64,000 nucleotides of DNA from Leclercia sp. LSNIH1 (lineage in GTDB: Bacteria; Pseudomonadota; Gammaproteobacteria; Enterobacterales; Enterobacteriaceae), in NCBI RefSeq assembly GCF_002902985.1, contig NZ_CP026167.1:3410001-3474000 (forward strand), in the 5' to 3' direction. The notes beneath the pieces are model-generated. The model had not been told where the DNA came from and made no database searches. It worked only from the letters and a program-made list of their open reading frames with translations. The position numbers were made by a program, and so were the translations under genes. Within the stretch, counting starts at the first letter, position 1. The number at the start of each line of letters is the position of its first letter. Below, in pieces: positions 1-7,764 of this stretch.

Positions 1-749
1 CCTTCGTTTTTGAAGTCACTCATCTGCACCGTCGTGTCGTGCCAGTAGCGGTGCACGAGTGCATGCTGATCTTTCAGCACGTTTAACACCGCCGTGTACT
101 GCGCTTCCGTCAACTGGTAGGGATCGGTGATGCCCAGATCTGGCTGGGTGGCTTTGACATAGAGCGCCGCATCGGCAATGTAGATCGGCCCATCGTAGGC
201 CTGCACGCGCCCTTTGTTGGATTTGCCGTCCGGCAGGGTCTGTTCTTTAAACACCACGCCCCACGTATCAGGCGGTGTCGGGAAGGTTTTGGTGTTGTAC
301 ATCAGCAGGTTTGGCCCCCACTGATAGGGCGTGCCGTAGGCCTTGCCGTTAACGTTGAACCACTCCCCTTTGACGATCCTGGGGTCGAGGGTTTTCCAGT
401 TGGGGATCAGGTCCGGGTTGATGGGCTGAACGCGTTTGCCCATGATCAGGCGCAGAGAGGCGTCGCCGGAGGCGGTCACCAGATCGTATCCGCCCTTCGC
501 CATCAGGCTCACCATCTCATCGGATGTCGCGGCGGTTTTGACGTTAACTTTACAGCCGGTCTCTTTTTCAAACTGGGTGACCCAGTCGTAGTTTTTATCG
601 GTCTCGCCCCGTTCGATATAGCCCGGCCAGGCAATGATATCCAGACGACCTTCGCCATTGCCGATCTCTTTTGGCGGCTCTGCCGCTTGCGCAGTCAAAA
701 TAGTCATGCCGAGCGCGCACAGGCTGCTACGGGCAAATGTTTTGCTCAT
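1..749 (-). CDS. ydcS: YdcS, periplasmic polyamine/PHB-type ABC substrate-binding protein (3' end outside window)
   Basis: About 249 codons are present and the C-terminal third runs off the left edge. The start ATG at 747-749 opens a signal peptide (MSKTFARSS..., cleavage near AQA-AE). The mature start, EGRLDIIAWPGYIERG, and the later ATSDEMVSLMAKGGYDLVTASGD and YGTPYQWGPNLLMYNT segments are nearly identical to E. coli YdcS as I remember it. YdcS is the binding protein of the YdcSTUV ABC transporter (spermidine/putrescine family), and E. coli YdcS has also been linked to polyhydroxybutyrate synthesis and DNA uptake. It lies downstream of ydcR on the same strand, as in E. coli, and a hairpin at 963-985 separates the two. 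Confidence 0.93.
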   Translation of the reverse strand, partial: MSKTFARSSLCALGMTILTAQAAEPPKEIGNGEGRLDIIAWPGYIERGETDKNYDWVTQFEKETGCKVNVKTAATSDEMVSLMAKGGYDLVTASGDASLRLIMGKRVQPINPDLIPNWKTLDPRIVKGEWFNVNGKAYGTPYQWGPNLLMYNTKTFPTPPDTWGVVFKEQTLPDGKSNKGRVQAYDGPIYIADAALYVKATQPDLGITDPYQLTEAQYTAVLNVLKDQHALVHRYWHDTTVQMSDFKNE

Positions 750-962
750 ACGTATTACTCCTGTCGTAATGAAATCAGAAGGCAGCCGTGCCGGTAGAAT
801 ATCTCCTTAATTAAACGTAGACCGCGCCATTGCAGCGCACCCGGCAGGCCTGAGAAATTTCGCCAGGTTGTGACCGGGGGCGCATTCCCCGGTAACTGGA
901 TTATAGACAAGGGGTTAGCAGGCGATGAGGTTATGCATATTTCCTATGAGCGATAATAAAAA

Positions 963-985
963 ACGCCGCAAATTAATTGCGGCGT
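963..985 (-). terminator. Rho-independent terminator after ydcR
   Basis: Perfect 9-bp arms ACGCCGCAA / TTGCGGCGT surround a 5-nt loop. An A-rich run at 954-962 becomes the U tract for the minus-strand ydcR transcript. It sits in the 291-bp ydcR-ydcS gap, so ydcS probably has its own promoter or depends on read-through. Confidence 0.7.
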
Positions 986-1040
986 GATTAAGGGGATAAG
1001 AAATGATTATTTAGCGGCTGCGATCAATAGCGAGAAAAAC

Positions 1041-2459
1041 TTATTTTTGCGTTTTTAACATCCCGCTAATTATTTGCCCTAACTGGTTCACCGCCTGCTC
1101 CTCCCGCTCTCCCCAGGCCCACGAGGTATTAAAGCGGAAAAATGGAGTCCAGGTATCGGAGGTGGAGAACATTTTGCCTGGCGCAATGCTGATGTGGTGC
1201 TTCAGCGCCCGGGCGCTGAGCTCACCGGCGTCCAGCGGCGCGGGCAGCTCCAGCCATAAAAAATAGCCGCTGTCGCTGTGGTGAATTTTCACCTCATTGG
1301 GCAGATGGCGCAGCAGCGCCTGCCACGCCTGCTGCTTGCGCTCAGCCAGGGTGCGGCGCAGGCGCCTGAGATGAGCGTCGTAACGTTTGGTGGCGAGATA
1401 ATCCACCAGCGCCAGCTGCATGGGCGAACTGGTGGACAAGGTGCTCATCAGTTGAAGCTGCTGGATGCGGCGGGCATGTTTCCCGGCGGCGACCCAGCCA
1501 ATGCGGAACCCGGCCACCAGACATTTGGAAAAGGAGGAGCAGTGCAGGGTCATATCGCTGCGATCCCAGGCTTTCGCCGGGAGCGGCTTTTCGCGGCCAT
1601 AATAGAGCTCGCTGTAAACATCATCTTCAATCAGGGTGACGTTGTGCCGGGCGAGTAATGCGACAAGCTGCGCTTTTTTGTCGGCGCTGAGGGTAAAGCC
1701 CAGCGGGTTCTGCGCGTTGGTCATCAGCCAGCAGGCTTTTACCGGGTAGTCGTTCAGCGCCTGCGCCAGGGCGTTGAGATCGATACCGTCGCGCACGTCG
1801 GTCGCCACCGACAGCGCCTTCAGCTTCAGCCTCTCCAGCGCCTGCAGCGCGCCATAGAAGCAGGGATTCTCCACAATCACCCAGTCGCCCGGTTCGGTGA
1901 CCGCCTGCAGGCTGAGGTTCAGGGCTTCCAGCGCACCCGCGGTAATCACAATTTCATCCGGGGAGATGTTCATCCCCTGTTGGGCATAGCGGCGGGCGAT
2001 GGCGTGGCGCAGATCGACGTTGCCCGGCGGCAGGTTCTCGATCACGCTCATGGCGGTGGCGGTTTTGCTGACGTTTGCCAGGGAACGGTTCAGCTGCTGT
2101 AAGGGAAAGAGACGCGGGTCGGGAAAGGCCGAGGCAAAGGGCACCACCGCGGGATCGCGGCTGGCCTGCAGCACATCGAAGATATAGGTATTGATATCCA
2201 CCGACTCGTCGCGCATCACCTGCGCGGGCGGCATCGGCTGCTCTCCGCTGGGACGGGCGGCGACGTAATAACCCGACTGCGGGCGCGCCACAATATGCCC
2301 CTGGCTCTCCAGCATCTGGTACGCATGGCCGACGGTCATAAAGCTCAGCCCGCTGCTGGTCACCTGCTCACGCAGGGAGGGCAGCTTATCGCCGGGCTGC
2401 CAGACGCCCAGGTCGATCTGCGAAATGATTTGCTGCGCCAGGCGCTGGTATTTTTTCAT
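1041..2459 (-). CDS. ydcR: MocR/PdxR-type regulator YdcR (GntR HTH fused to aminotransferase fold)
   Basis: The 472-aa protein has an N-terminal GntR winged helix (about residues 1-75, with YQRLAQQIISQIDLGVWQPGDKLPSLRE) joined to a fold-type-I aminotransferase-like domain (about 110-470). The PLP-binding Lys lies in the SSFSKCLVAGFRIGW motif and the NPC/AQNPLG segment is present, so cofactor binding is likely. Proteins of this class act as PLP-responsive transcription factors. Position next to ydcS matches E. coli ydcR-ydcS, and YdcR is the presumed regulator of that transporter operon. The ATG at 2459 follows an AAGGAGAA ribosome-binding site. Confidence 0.92.
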   Translation of the reverse strand: MKKYQRLAQQIISQIDLGVWQPGDKLPSLREQVTSSGLSFMTVGHAYQMLESQGHIVARPQSGYYVAARPSGEQPMPPAQVMRDESVDINTYIFDVLQASRDPAVVPFASAFPDPRLFPLQQLNRSLANVSKTATAMSVIENLPPGNVDLRHAIARRYAQQGMNISPDEIVITAGALEALNLSLQAVTEPGDWVIVENPCFYGALQALERLKLKALSVATDVRDGIDLNALAQALNDYPVKACWLMTNAQNPLGFTLSADKKAQLVALLARHNVTLIEDDVYSELYYGREKPLPAKAWDRSDMTLHCSSFSKCLVAGFRIGWVAAGKHARRIQQLQLMSTLSTSSPMQLALVDYLATKRYDAHLRRLRRTLAERKQQAWQALLRHLPNEVKIHHSDSGYFLWLELPAPLDAGELSARALKHHISIAPGKMFSTSDTWTPFFRFNTSWAWGEREEQAVNQLGQIISGMLKTQK

Positions 2460-2571
2460 CGGGTTCTCCTTGCTGCGTTACATAGTATATCAGCAGGAGA
2501 AAAAAGGCAGAATTAATAAACTGTTATAGGTGAGAGAGGAATGTCAGCAGGCGTGACGGCGCCTGACTGAA

Positions 2572-2760
2572 TTACTTGCGCAGCTCAAACGGGACCTGGC
2601 GGGCATGACGGGAGGCCGCTAAATGGTCGAGGGTGATCATGGAAGATTTGCAGAAAATGCACTTCGCACCGTGTGGATTTTTTTCAGACACGTCGAAAAT
2701 GGAAGTACGGAACTGCGAACCATGACAGCATGGGCAACGAAAATGGATAGTAGAACTCAT
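2572..2760 (-). CDS. YnfU-like small zinc-ribbon protein
   Basis: A 62-aa protein with two CxxC pairs, FRCPCCHG near residue 8 and AKCIFCKSSM near residue 33, which suggests one structural zinc. The FRTSIFDV and NPHGAKCIFC segments recall the small enterobacterial YnfU family; this is recognised from memory and not searched. Function is unknown. A second member with the same core (CPxC...FRxxxF...PHGAxCxxC) lies at 49618-49797 in this window. The gene stands alone, and its promoter should lie in the 359-bp gap up to 3119. Confidence 0.75.
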   Translation of the reverse strand: MSSTIHFRCPCCHGSQFRTSIFDVSEKNPHGAKCIFCKSSMITLDHLAASRHARQVPFELRK

Positions 2761-2952
2761 GTAAATCTCCTGTACGTATACACGTAAAAACTAATGGGCC
2801 TTAAAGGCAATAAGGGTCTGAGACAAAACTAATCAGAGCGTAAAGATAAAACCCAGGAGCGACTGTGGAGAGGCACAACGTGATGAGATTGCTTTAGGAA
2901 CTGCTTCAGATATTTTTGGATTTCAAACCGAAAGAGCATTAACGCATTAATG

Positions 2953-2990
2953 ATGGAAGGATGCAAGCGGTATTTACACTATCCTTCCAT
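2953..2990. promoter_or_regulatory. Long-arm inverted repeat in the 2761-3119 gap
   Basis: Perfect 10-bp arms ATGGAAGGAT (2953-2962) and ATCCTTCCAT (2981-2990) are separated by 18 bp. No T tract follows on either strand, so a terminator is unlikely. It lies between the zinc-ribbon gene (minus) and the flavin oxidoreductase (plus), about 130 bp from the latter, so a regulator-binding site is possible. Apart from this I see nothing in the 359-bp gap. Confidence 0.35.
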
Positions 2991-3119
2991 AAAACAAGCA
3001 GAGCCGCTGAATTCATTCAAATTTTTTGACCTCATCTGTGAAATAAACGCCATTTCTTCTCATCGGGTAATCCGTAAAGTAAGGGTTATGTTGTTTCTCA
3101 GAAATCAGGAAAACACGGA

Positions 3120-4148
3120 ATGAAAAAGATCGGTTTTTTATCATTTGGTCACTGGACACCGTCACCGCAGTCCGGCACCCGCAGCGCCGCTGATGCGCTG
3201 CTGCAGTCTATCGATCTGGCGGTCGCCGCCGAAGAGCTGGGCGCAGATGGCGCTTATTTCCGGGTGCACCATTTTGCCCGCCAGCTCGCCTCCCCTTTCC
3301 CGCTGCTGGCTGCCATTGGCGCAAAAACCAGCCGGATTGAGATCGGCACCGGCGTAATCGATATGCGTTATGAAAACCCGCTCTATATGGCGGAAGATGC
3401 GGGCTCAGCCGATTTGATCTCTGGCGGGCGTTTACAGCTGGGGATCAGCCGCGGCTCGCCGGAACAGGTGATCGATGGCTGGCGCTACTTTGGCTATGTT
3501 CCTGCGGAGGGCGAAAACGAGTCGGATATGGCGCGCCGTCACACCGAAGTGCTGCTGGATGTGCTGCGCGGCGAAGGGTTTGCTAAACCCAACCCACAGC
3601 CGATGTTCCCTAACCCGCCGGGCCTGCTGCGCCTGGAGCCGCACGCCGAAGGTCTGCGGGATCGCATCTGGTGGGGCGCAGGCTCTAACGCCACCGCCGT
3701 GTGGGCCGCGAAGCTCGGGATGAACCTGCAAAGCTCTACCCTGAAAGATGACGAAACCGGCGAGCCGTTCCACATCCAACAGGCGAAACAGATCCGCGCC
3801 TACCGTGCCGCCTGGGCCGAAGCGGGACATACCCGCACCCCGCGCGTCTCGGTCAGCCGCAGCATTTTCGCCCTGATGGACGATCGCGACCGGATGTACT
3901 TCGGCTCCAGCCGTAACGAAAGCGACAGCGTGGGCTATCTGGATGAGAAAACCCGCGCCATCTTCGGGCGCAGCTATGCCGCCGAGCCAGACAAGCTGGT
4001 TGCCCAGCTGAAGCAGGACGAAGCGATTGCCGAGGCGGATACGCTGTTACTGACCGTGCCGAACCAGTTGGGCGTGGAGTACAACGTGCATGTGATCGAG
4101 TCGATCCTGAAGCATGTAGCACCGGCCATGGGGTGGCGGGACGAATAA
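3120..4148 (+). CDS. LLM-class (luciferase-like) flavin-dependent oxidoreductase
   Basis: The 342-aa protein begins with the usual LLM strand MKKIGFLSFGHW. It contains AEELGADGAYFRVHHFA (helix 1 to strand 2), RIEIGTGVIDMRYENP and the DLISGGRLQLGISRGSPEQ signature of bacterial-luciferase-type TIM barrels that bind FMNH2/F420-like cofactors. Such enzymes are mostly FMN-dependent monooxygenases that need a separate flavin reductase. No reductase gene is adjacent, so the substrate cannot be inferred. The ATG at 3120 follows a GGAAAACACGGA stretch. The tandem REP array at 4160-4405 follows the stop closely. Confidence 0.85.
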   Translation: MKKIGFLSFGHWTPSPQSGTRSAADALLQSIDLAVAAEELGADGAYFRVHHFARQLASPFPLLAAIGAKTSRIEIGTGVIDMRYENPLYMAEDAGSADLISGGRLQLGISRGSPEQVIDGWRYFGYVPAEGENESDMARRHTEVLLDVLRGEGFAKPNPQPMFPNPPGLLRLEPHAEGLRDRIWWGAGSNATAVWAAKLGMNLQSSTLKDDETGEPFHIQQAKQIRAYRAAWAEAGHTRTPRVSVSRSIFALMDDRDRMYFGSSRNESDSVGYLDEKTRAIFGRSYAAEPDKLVAQLKQDEAIAEADTLLLTVPNQLGVEYNVHVIESILKHVAPAMGWRDE

Positions 4149-4159
4149 ACAAACGTTGT

Positions 4160-4405
4160 GCCGGGTGGCGGCTAACGCCTTACCCGGCCTACAAAGTCCC
4201 TGCCCGTAGGCCCGCGCAAGCGAAGCGCCGCCGGGCATCATGCCGGGTGGCGGCTGACGCCTTACCCGGCCTACAAAGTCCCTGCCCGTAGGCCCGCGCA
4301 AGCGAAACGCCGCCGGGCATTATGCCGGGTGGCGGCTGATGCCTTGCCCGGCCTACAAAACCTCTGCCCGTAGGCCCGTGCAAGCGAAGCGCCGCCGGGC
4401 GTGGT
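4160..4405. repeat. Tandem REP/BIME array, three copies of an 82-bp unit
   Basis: Units begin with GCCGGGTGGCGGCT at 4160, 4242 and 4324, a period of exactly 82 bp. Each unit holds a GCCGGGTGGCGGC...TACCCGGCCTAC arm and the complementary GTAGGCCCG...GCGCCGCCGGGC arm, which is the BIME layout of enterobacterial REP sequences. The copies differ at only a few positions. Open frames over it come from the repeat. The remainder of the 4149-4543 gap up to the oxidase gene holds nothing else I recognise. Confidence 0.9.
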
Positions 4406-4543
4406 GGCAACTGACTATAACACTTCCGGATAACGCCCTGTTTTCCTGAAACTGTTATACAAAAATTCCCCTTTTCTGTCTCTGATACTGATTTTCGCGC
4501 TGATTTACCATAACAGTCACACCGATTGACCTTGAGGTTGTGC

Positions 4544-5950
4544 ATGTTTGGTTTAGATGCGTTTGTTCTTGCGAGGATCCAGTTTGCTTTTACTGTCTCC
4601 TTCCACATTATTTTCCCGGCGATCACCATTGGCCTCGCCAGCTATCTGGCGGTGCTGGAGGGGCTGTGGCTGAAAAGCAAAAACCCCGTCTGGCGCTCGC
4701 TGTACCATTTCTGGTCGAAGATTTTCGCCGTCAACTTTGGCATGGGCGTGGTCTCCGGGCTGGTGATGGCCTACCAGTTTGGCACCAACTGGAGCGGTTT
4801 TTCCCAGTTTGCGGGCAGCATTACCGGCCCGCTGCTGACCTACGAAGTGCTCACCGCCTTCTTCCTCGAAGCGGGTTTCCTGGGGGTGATGCTCTTCGGC
4901 TGGAACAAAGTCGGGCCGGGGCTGCACTTCTTTGCCACCTGCATGGTGGCGCTGGGCACGATTATCTCCACCTTCTGGATCCTCGCCTCCAACAGCTGGA
5001 TGCAGACTCCGCAGGGCTATGAGATCGTCAACGGCCAGGTGGTGCCGGTGGACTGGTTGGCGGTGGTGTTTAACCCCTCTTTCCCCTATCGCCTGCTGCA
5101 TATGTCGATTGCCGCGTTTCTCAGCAGCGCGCTGTTTGTCGCGGCCTCGGCGGCCTGGCATCTGCTGCGCGGGAACAATACCCCCGCCATTCGCCGCATG
5201 TTCTCAATGGCGCTCTGGATGACGCTGATCGTCGCCCCCCTCCAGGCGCTGGTCGGGGATATGCATGGCCTCAATACCCTGAAGCATCAGCCGGCCAAAA
5301 TTGCCGCTATTGAGGGTCACTGGGAGAACCCGCCCGGCGAGCCGACGCCGCTGCTGCTGTTTGGCTGGCCGGATATGGAGCAGGAGCGCACCCGCTATGG
5401 CCTTGAGATCCCGGCGCTCGGCAGCCTGATCCTCACCCACAGCCTGGATAAGCAGGTTCCGGCGTTGAAAGAGTTCCCGAAAGCGGATCGGCCCAACTCA
5501 ACCATCGTCTTCTGGTCGTTCCGCATTATGGTCGGGCTAGGCCTGCTAATGCTGCTCCTGGGCGCGATCGCATTGTGGCTGCGCTACAGGCAGCGGCTCT
5601 ATTACTCCCGGCCTTTCCTGTGGTTTGCCCTGCTGATGGGACCGTCGGGCTTAATTGCGATTCTCGCCGGGTGGGTGACCACCGAAGTGGGCCGTCAGCC
5701 CTGGGTGGTCTACGGACTCCAGCGCACCAGAGATGCGGTATCGGCCCACGGCGATCTGCACATGAGCGTCAGCCTGCTGGCCTTTATCGTGGTCTACACC
5801 TCGGTCTTTGGCGTCGGCTACAGCTACATGGTGCGCCTGATTAAAAAAGGGCCGCAGGAAGTAGAGAGCTTCCCGACCGAAAACGATGGCCGCCCGGCGC
5901 GCCCGCTCTCGGCTGCGAGCGCTGAATTCACTCACAAGGAGACACCATAA
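4544..5950 (+). CDS. cioA: Cyanide-insensitive bd-type ubiquinol oxidase subunit I (CioA/CydA family)
   Basis: A 468-aa polytopic inner-membrane protein. It carries the b595-type haem ligand His21 (SFHIIFPAITIG), the RLLHMS histidine, and the TTEVGRQPW quinol-site motif. The Q loop between helices 6 and 7 is short, as in CioA rather than long-loop E. coli CydA, which supports the cyanide-insensitive class. The complex oxidises quinol and reduces O2 to water without pumping protons. I chose ATG 4544 over the in-frame TTG 4526 because MFGLDAFVLARIQF is the conserved N-terminus. It is the first gene of cioA-cioB-DUF2474, with its stop sharing one base with the cioB ATG. Confidence 0.9.
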   Translation: MFGLDAFVLARIQFAFTVSFHIIFPAITIGLASYLAVLEGLWLKSKNPVWRSLYHFWSKIFAVNFGMGVVSGLVMAYQFGTNWSGFSQFAGSITGPLLTYEVLTAFFLEAGFLGVMLFGWNKVGPGLHFFATCMVALGTIISTFWILASNSWMQTPQGYEIVNGQVVPVDWLAVVFNPSFPYRLLHMSIAAFLSSALFVAASAAWHLLRGNNTPAIRRMFSMALWMTLIVAPLQALVGDMHGLNTLKHQPAKIAAIEGHWENPPGEPTPLLLFGWPDMEQERTRYGLEIPALGSLILTHSLDKQVPALKEFPKADRPNSTIVFWSFRIMVGLGLLMLLLGAIALWLRYRQRLYYSRPFLWFALLMGPSGLIAILAGWVTTEVGRQPWVVYGLQRTRDAVSAHGDLHMSVSLLAFIVVYTSVFGVGYSYMVRLIKKGPQEVESFPTENDGRPARPLSAASAEFTHKETP

Positions 5951-6960
5951 TGGGCATCGACCTCTCCCTGATCTGGTTTGTGATTATTGTCTTTGCCACC
6001 CTGATGTACATCGTGATGGACGGCTTCGATCTCGGTATCGGTATTCTGTTTCCCGCCATCAAGGACGCGGATGACCGGGACGTGATGGTCAACAGCGTCG
6101 CCCCGGTGTGGGACGGGAACGAAACCTGGCTGGTATTAGGCGGAGCCGCGCTGTTTGGCGCCTTTCCGCTGGCTTATGCGGTGATCATCGATGCCCTGAC
6201 CATTCCGCTCACCTTAATGCTGATCGGGCTGATTTTCCGCGGGGTGGCGTTCGAGTTCCGCTTTAAGGCGACGCCCGCACATCGTCCTTTCTGGGATAAG
6301 GCGTTTATTGGCGGTTCACTGCTCGCCACCTTTACCCAGGGGATGGTCGTGGGCGCGGTAATCAACGGCTTTCCGGTCAGCGGCCGCGCTTTTGCCGGGG
6401 GGCCGTTCGACTGGTTTACGCCCTTCAGCCTCTTTTGCGGCCTGGGGCTGATAGTGGCCTACGCCCTGCTGGGCGCCACCTGGCTGGTGATGAAAAGTGA
6501 AAACCCGCTTCAGGGCCGGATGCGTCAGGTTTCGAAGCGCCTGCTGCTGGCGCTGCTGGTCATCATTGCGGCGATCAGCCTCTGGACACCACTGGCGTAC
6601 CCGGCCATTGCCGATCGCTGGTTTAGCCTGCCGAACCTGTTCTTCCTGCTGCCGGTTCCGCTACTGGTGGCGCTGCTGGGCCTGTGGCAGTGGCGCTGCC
6701 TGGATAACCCGCATAGCCACCATCTGCCGTTCGTGCTGACTCTCGGGTTAATCTTTCTCGGTTTTAGCGGGCTTGGGATCAGCATCTGGCCGCATATCAT
6801 TCCGCCCTCTGTCACCCTCTGGCAGGCCGCTGCGCCTGCCCAGAGCCAGGGCTTTATGCTGGTGGGGGCGTTGTTTATTATCCCGATCATCCTTGTCTAC
6901 ACTTTCTGGAGTTACTACGTATTTCGCGGAAAAGTCCAGCCTGGGGAGGGCTATCATTGA
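5950..6960 (+). CDS. cioB: Cyanide-insensitive bd-type ubiquinol oxidase subunit II (CioB/CydB family)
   Basis: A 336-aa membrane protein with the CydB N-terminus (MGIDLSLIWFVIIVFATLMYIVMDG-type first helix) and the conserved VAPVWDGNETWLV motif facing the haem pocket. Eight to nine hydrophobic helices are visible. The subunit stabilises the haem-bearing partner encoded just upstream (1-base overlap). The stop overlaps the start of the 42-aa third gene (ATGA), so the three products are probably made in stoichiometric amounts. Confidence 0.9.
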   Translation: MGIDLSLIWFVIIVFATLMYIVMDGFDLGIGILFPAIKDADDRDVMVNSVAPVWDGNETWLVLGGAALFGAFPLAYAVIIDALTIPLTLMLIGLIFRGVAFEFRFKATPAHRPFWDKAFIGGSLLATFTQGMVVGAVINGFPVSGRAFAGGPFDWFTPFSLFCGLGLIVAYALLGATWLVMKSENPLQGRMRQVSKRLLLALLVIIAAISLWTPLAYPAIADRWFSLPNLFFLLPVPLLVALLGLWQWRCLDNPHSHHLPFVLTLGLIFLGFSGLGISIWPHIIPPSVTLWQAAAPAQSQGFMLVGALFIIPIILVYTFWSYYVFRGKVQPGEGYH

Positions 6961-7088
6961 TGAATCAACCTGTCTGGAAACGTCTGATGTGGATGGTGAT
7001 TATCTGGGGCGGCAGCGTGCTGGCGCTGGCGCTGGTGGGGTTTTTCTTCCGTATGCTGATGACGGCGGCGGGGTTTAAGTCACACTAG
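6960..7088 (+). CDS. DUF2474-type small subunit of the bd oxidase
   Basis: A 42-residue reading frame beginning at the ATG that overlaps the cioB stop (ATGA). It encodes MNQPVWKRLMWMVIIWGG..., one transmembrane helix at about residues 9-30 with Trp6 and Trp11 before it and a short charged tail. Tiny DUF2474/CydX-like proteins occur after bd-oxidase genes and stabilise the complex; assignment rests on position, length and the W-K-R-hydrophobic layout. It is easy to miss because of its size. Confidence 0.8.
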   Translation: MNQPVWKRLMWMVIIWGGSVLALALVGFFFRMLMTAAGFKSH

Positions 7089-7153
7089 CCAACTTAAAGC
7101 GATAATTTGGCCGCTACATAACACTCAATTTACAGCGGCTCCCTGGTCCGGCT

Positions 7154-7360
7154 GAAAATCGCCGAAGCGTTGACCGCAGGCCGGGGCGAGGCGCATGGAT
7201 GCGCCGAGAGGGGGCGACCTACAGGGATGTAGGATCGCCCCCGACCCGATAGCCGGAGGGAATAAGCTGAGGGCACCGCGAAGCGGCGATTTTCTTGCCG
7301 GGAGCCGGGATTGTTAAGGGGGCGGCAATAGCCCCCTTAACACGTTCACGGGTGACGTGG
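7154..7360. repeat. Multi-hairpin intergenic element with GGA-loop stems
   Basis: The 445-bp gap between the oxidase operon and yncJ holds a dense set of inverted repeats. (1) An outer pair, GAAAATCGCC at 7154-7163 and GGCGATTTTC at 7285-7294, encloses the next two. (2) GGCGCAT/ATGCGCC lies at 7190-7205 with GGA at its tip. (3) A 14-bp stem at 7210-7242 has loop GGGA inside CCTACA-GGGA-TGTAGG. (4) TTAAGGGGGC/GCCCCCTTAA lies at 7314-7340. (5) CACG.TCAC/GTGA.CGTG lies at 7341-7359. ACAGGGATGT matches the CsrA/RsmA binding consensus. I recall similar sequence from other Enterobacter and Klebsiella intergenic regions, so it may be a dispersed family. The gap holds no protein I can support. Confidence 0.7.
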
Positions 7361-7533
7361 TTTGCAGAGAAGCAAGGAACGCAAGGTGAACGGAACTCCC
7401 TCAACCGCCGCATATCCCACCTTCCCCATCCCTACAAATCCCAACAAATCCTTTCCCGCCTTTAAAAACCCGAATAATAACCTCACGAAACTATCGGCAT
7501 CATACTGCGTAAACGTAATCAACCGGTGGCAAG

Positions 7534-7764
7534 ATGTTTAAAAAAACGTTATCAACAATAATGCTCACCTGCGCCCTTTTCTCCGGCCAACTGATGGCCA
7601 ACCATAAAGGACATGAATTTTTTTGGGTGAAGAACGTCGAGCAGCAGCTGCGCCACGAGGCGGATAGCGATGAGTTACGGGTGGTGGCAGAAGAGTCGGC
7701 AGACGGCTTGCGCGAACATCACCACTGGCAGAAGTCGCGCAAACCGGATACACATTTTCGTTAA
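7534..7764 (+). CDS. yncJ: YncJ, small exported DUF2554 protein
   Basis: A 76-aa protein, the same length as E. coli YncJ. It has a Sec signal peptide (MFKKTLSTIMLTCALFSGQLMA, cleavage before NHKGH) and the conserved NHKGHEFFWVKNVEQQLRH and SADGLREHHHWQKSRKP segments. It is presumed periplasmic and its function is unknown. In E. coli some evidence places yncJ under envelope-stress control; nothing in this sequence shows that. It converges with rlhA and the two stop codons abut, as in the E. coli arrangement. Confidence 0.9.
   Translation: MFKKTLSTIMLTCALFSGQLMANHKGHEFFWVKNVEQQLRHEADSDELRVVAEESADGLREHHHWQKSRKPDTHFR

Noticed and set aside
4189..4629. Open frames across the REP array (84 and 146 aa)
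   Set aside because: The 82-bp period is not a multiple of three, so the frames shift between units; the peptides only repeat the REP sequence.
7219..7413. 64-aa minus-strand frame in the hairpin element
   Set aside because: It spans several stem-loops of the intergenic element. Similar frames recur wherever this element occurs, so it is a by-product of the repeat.
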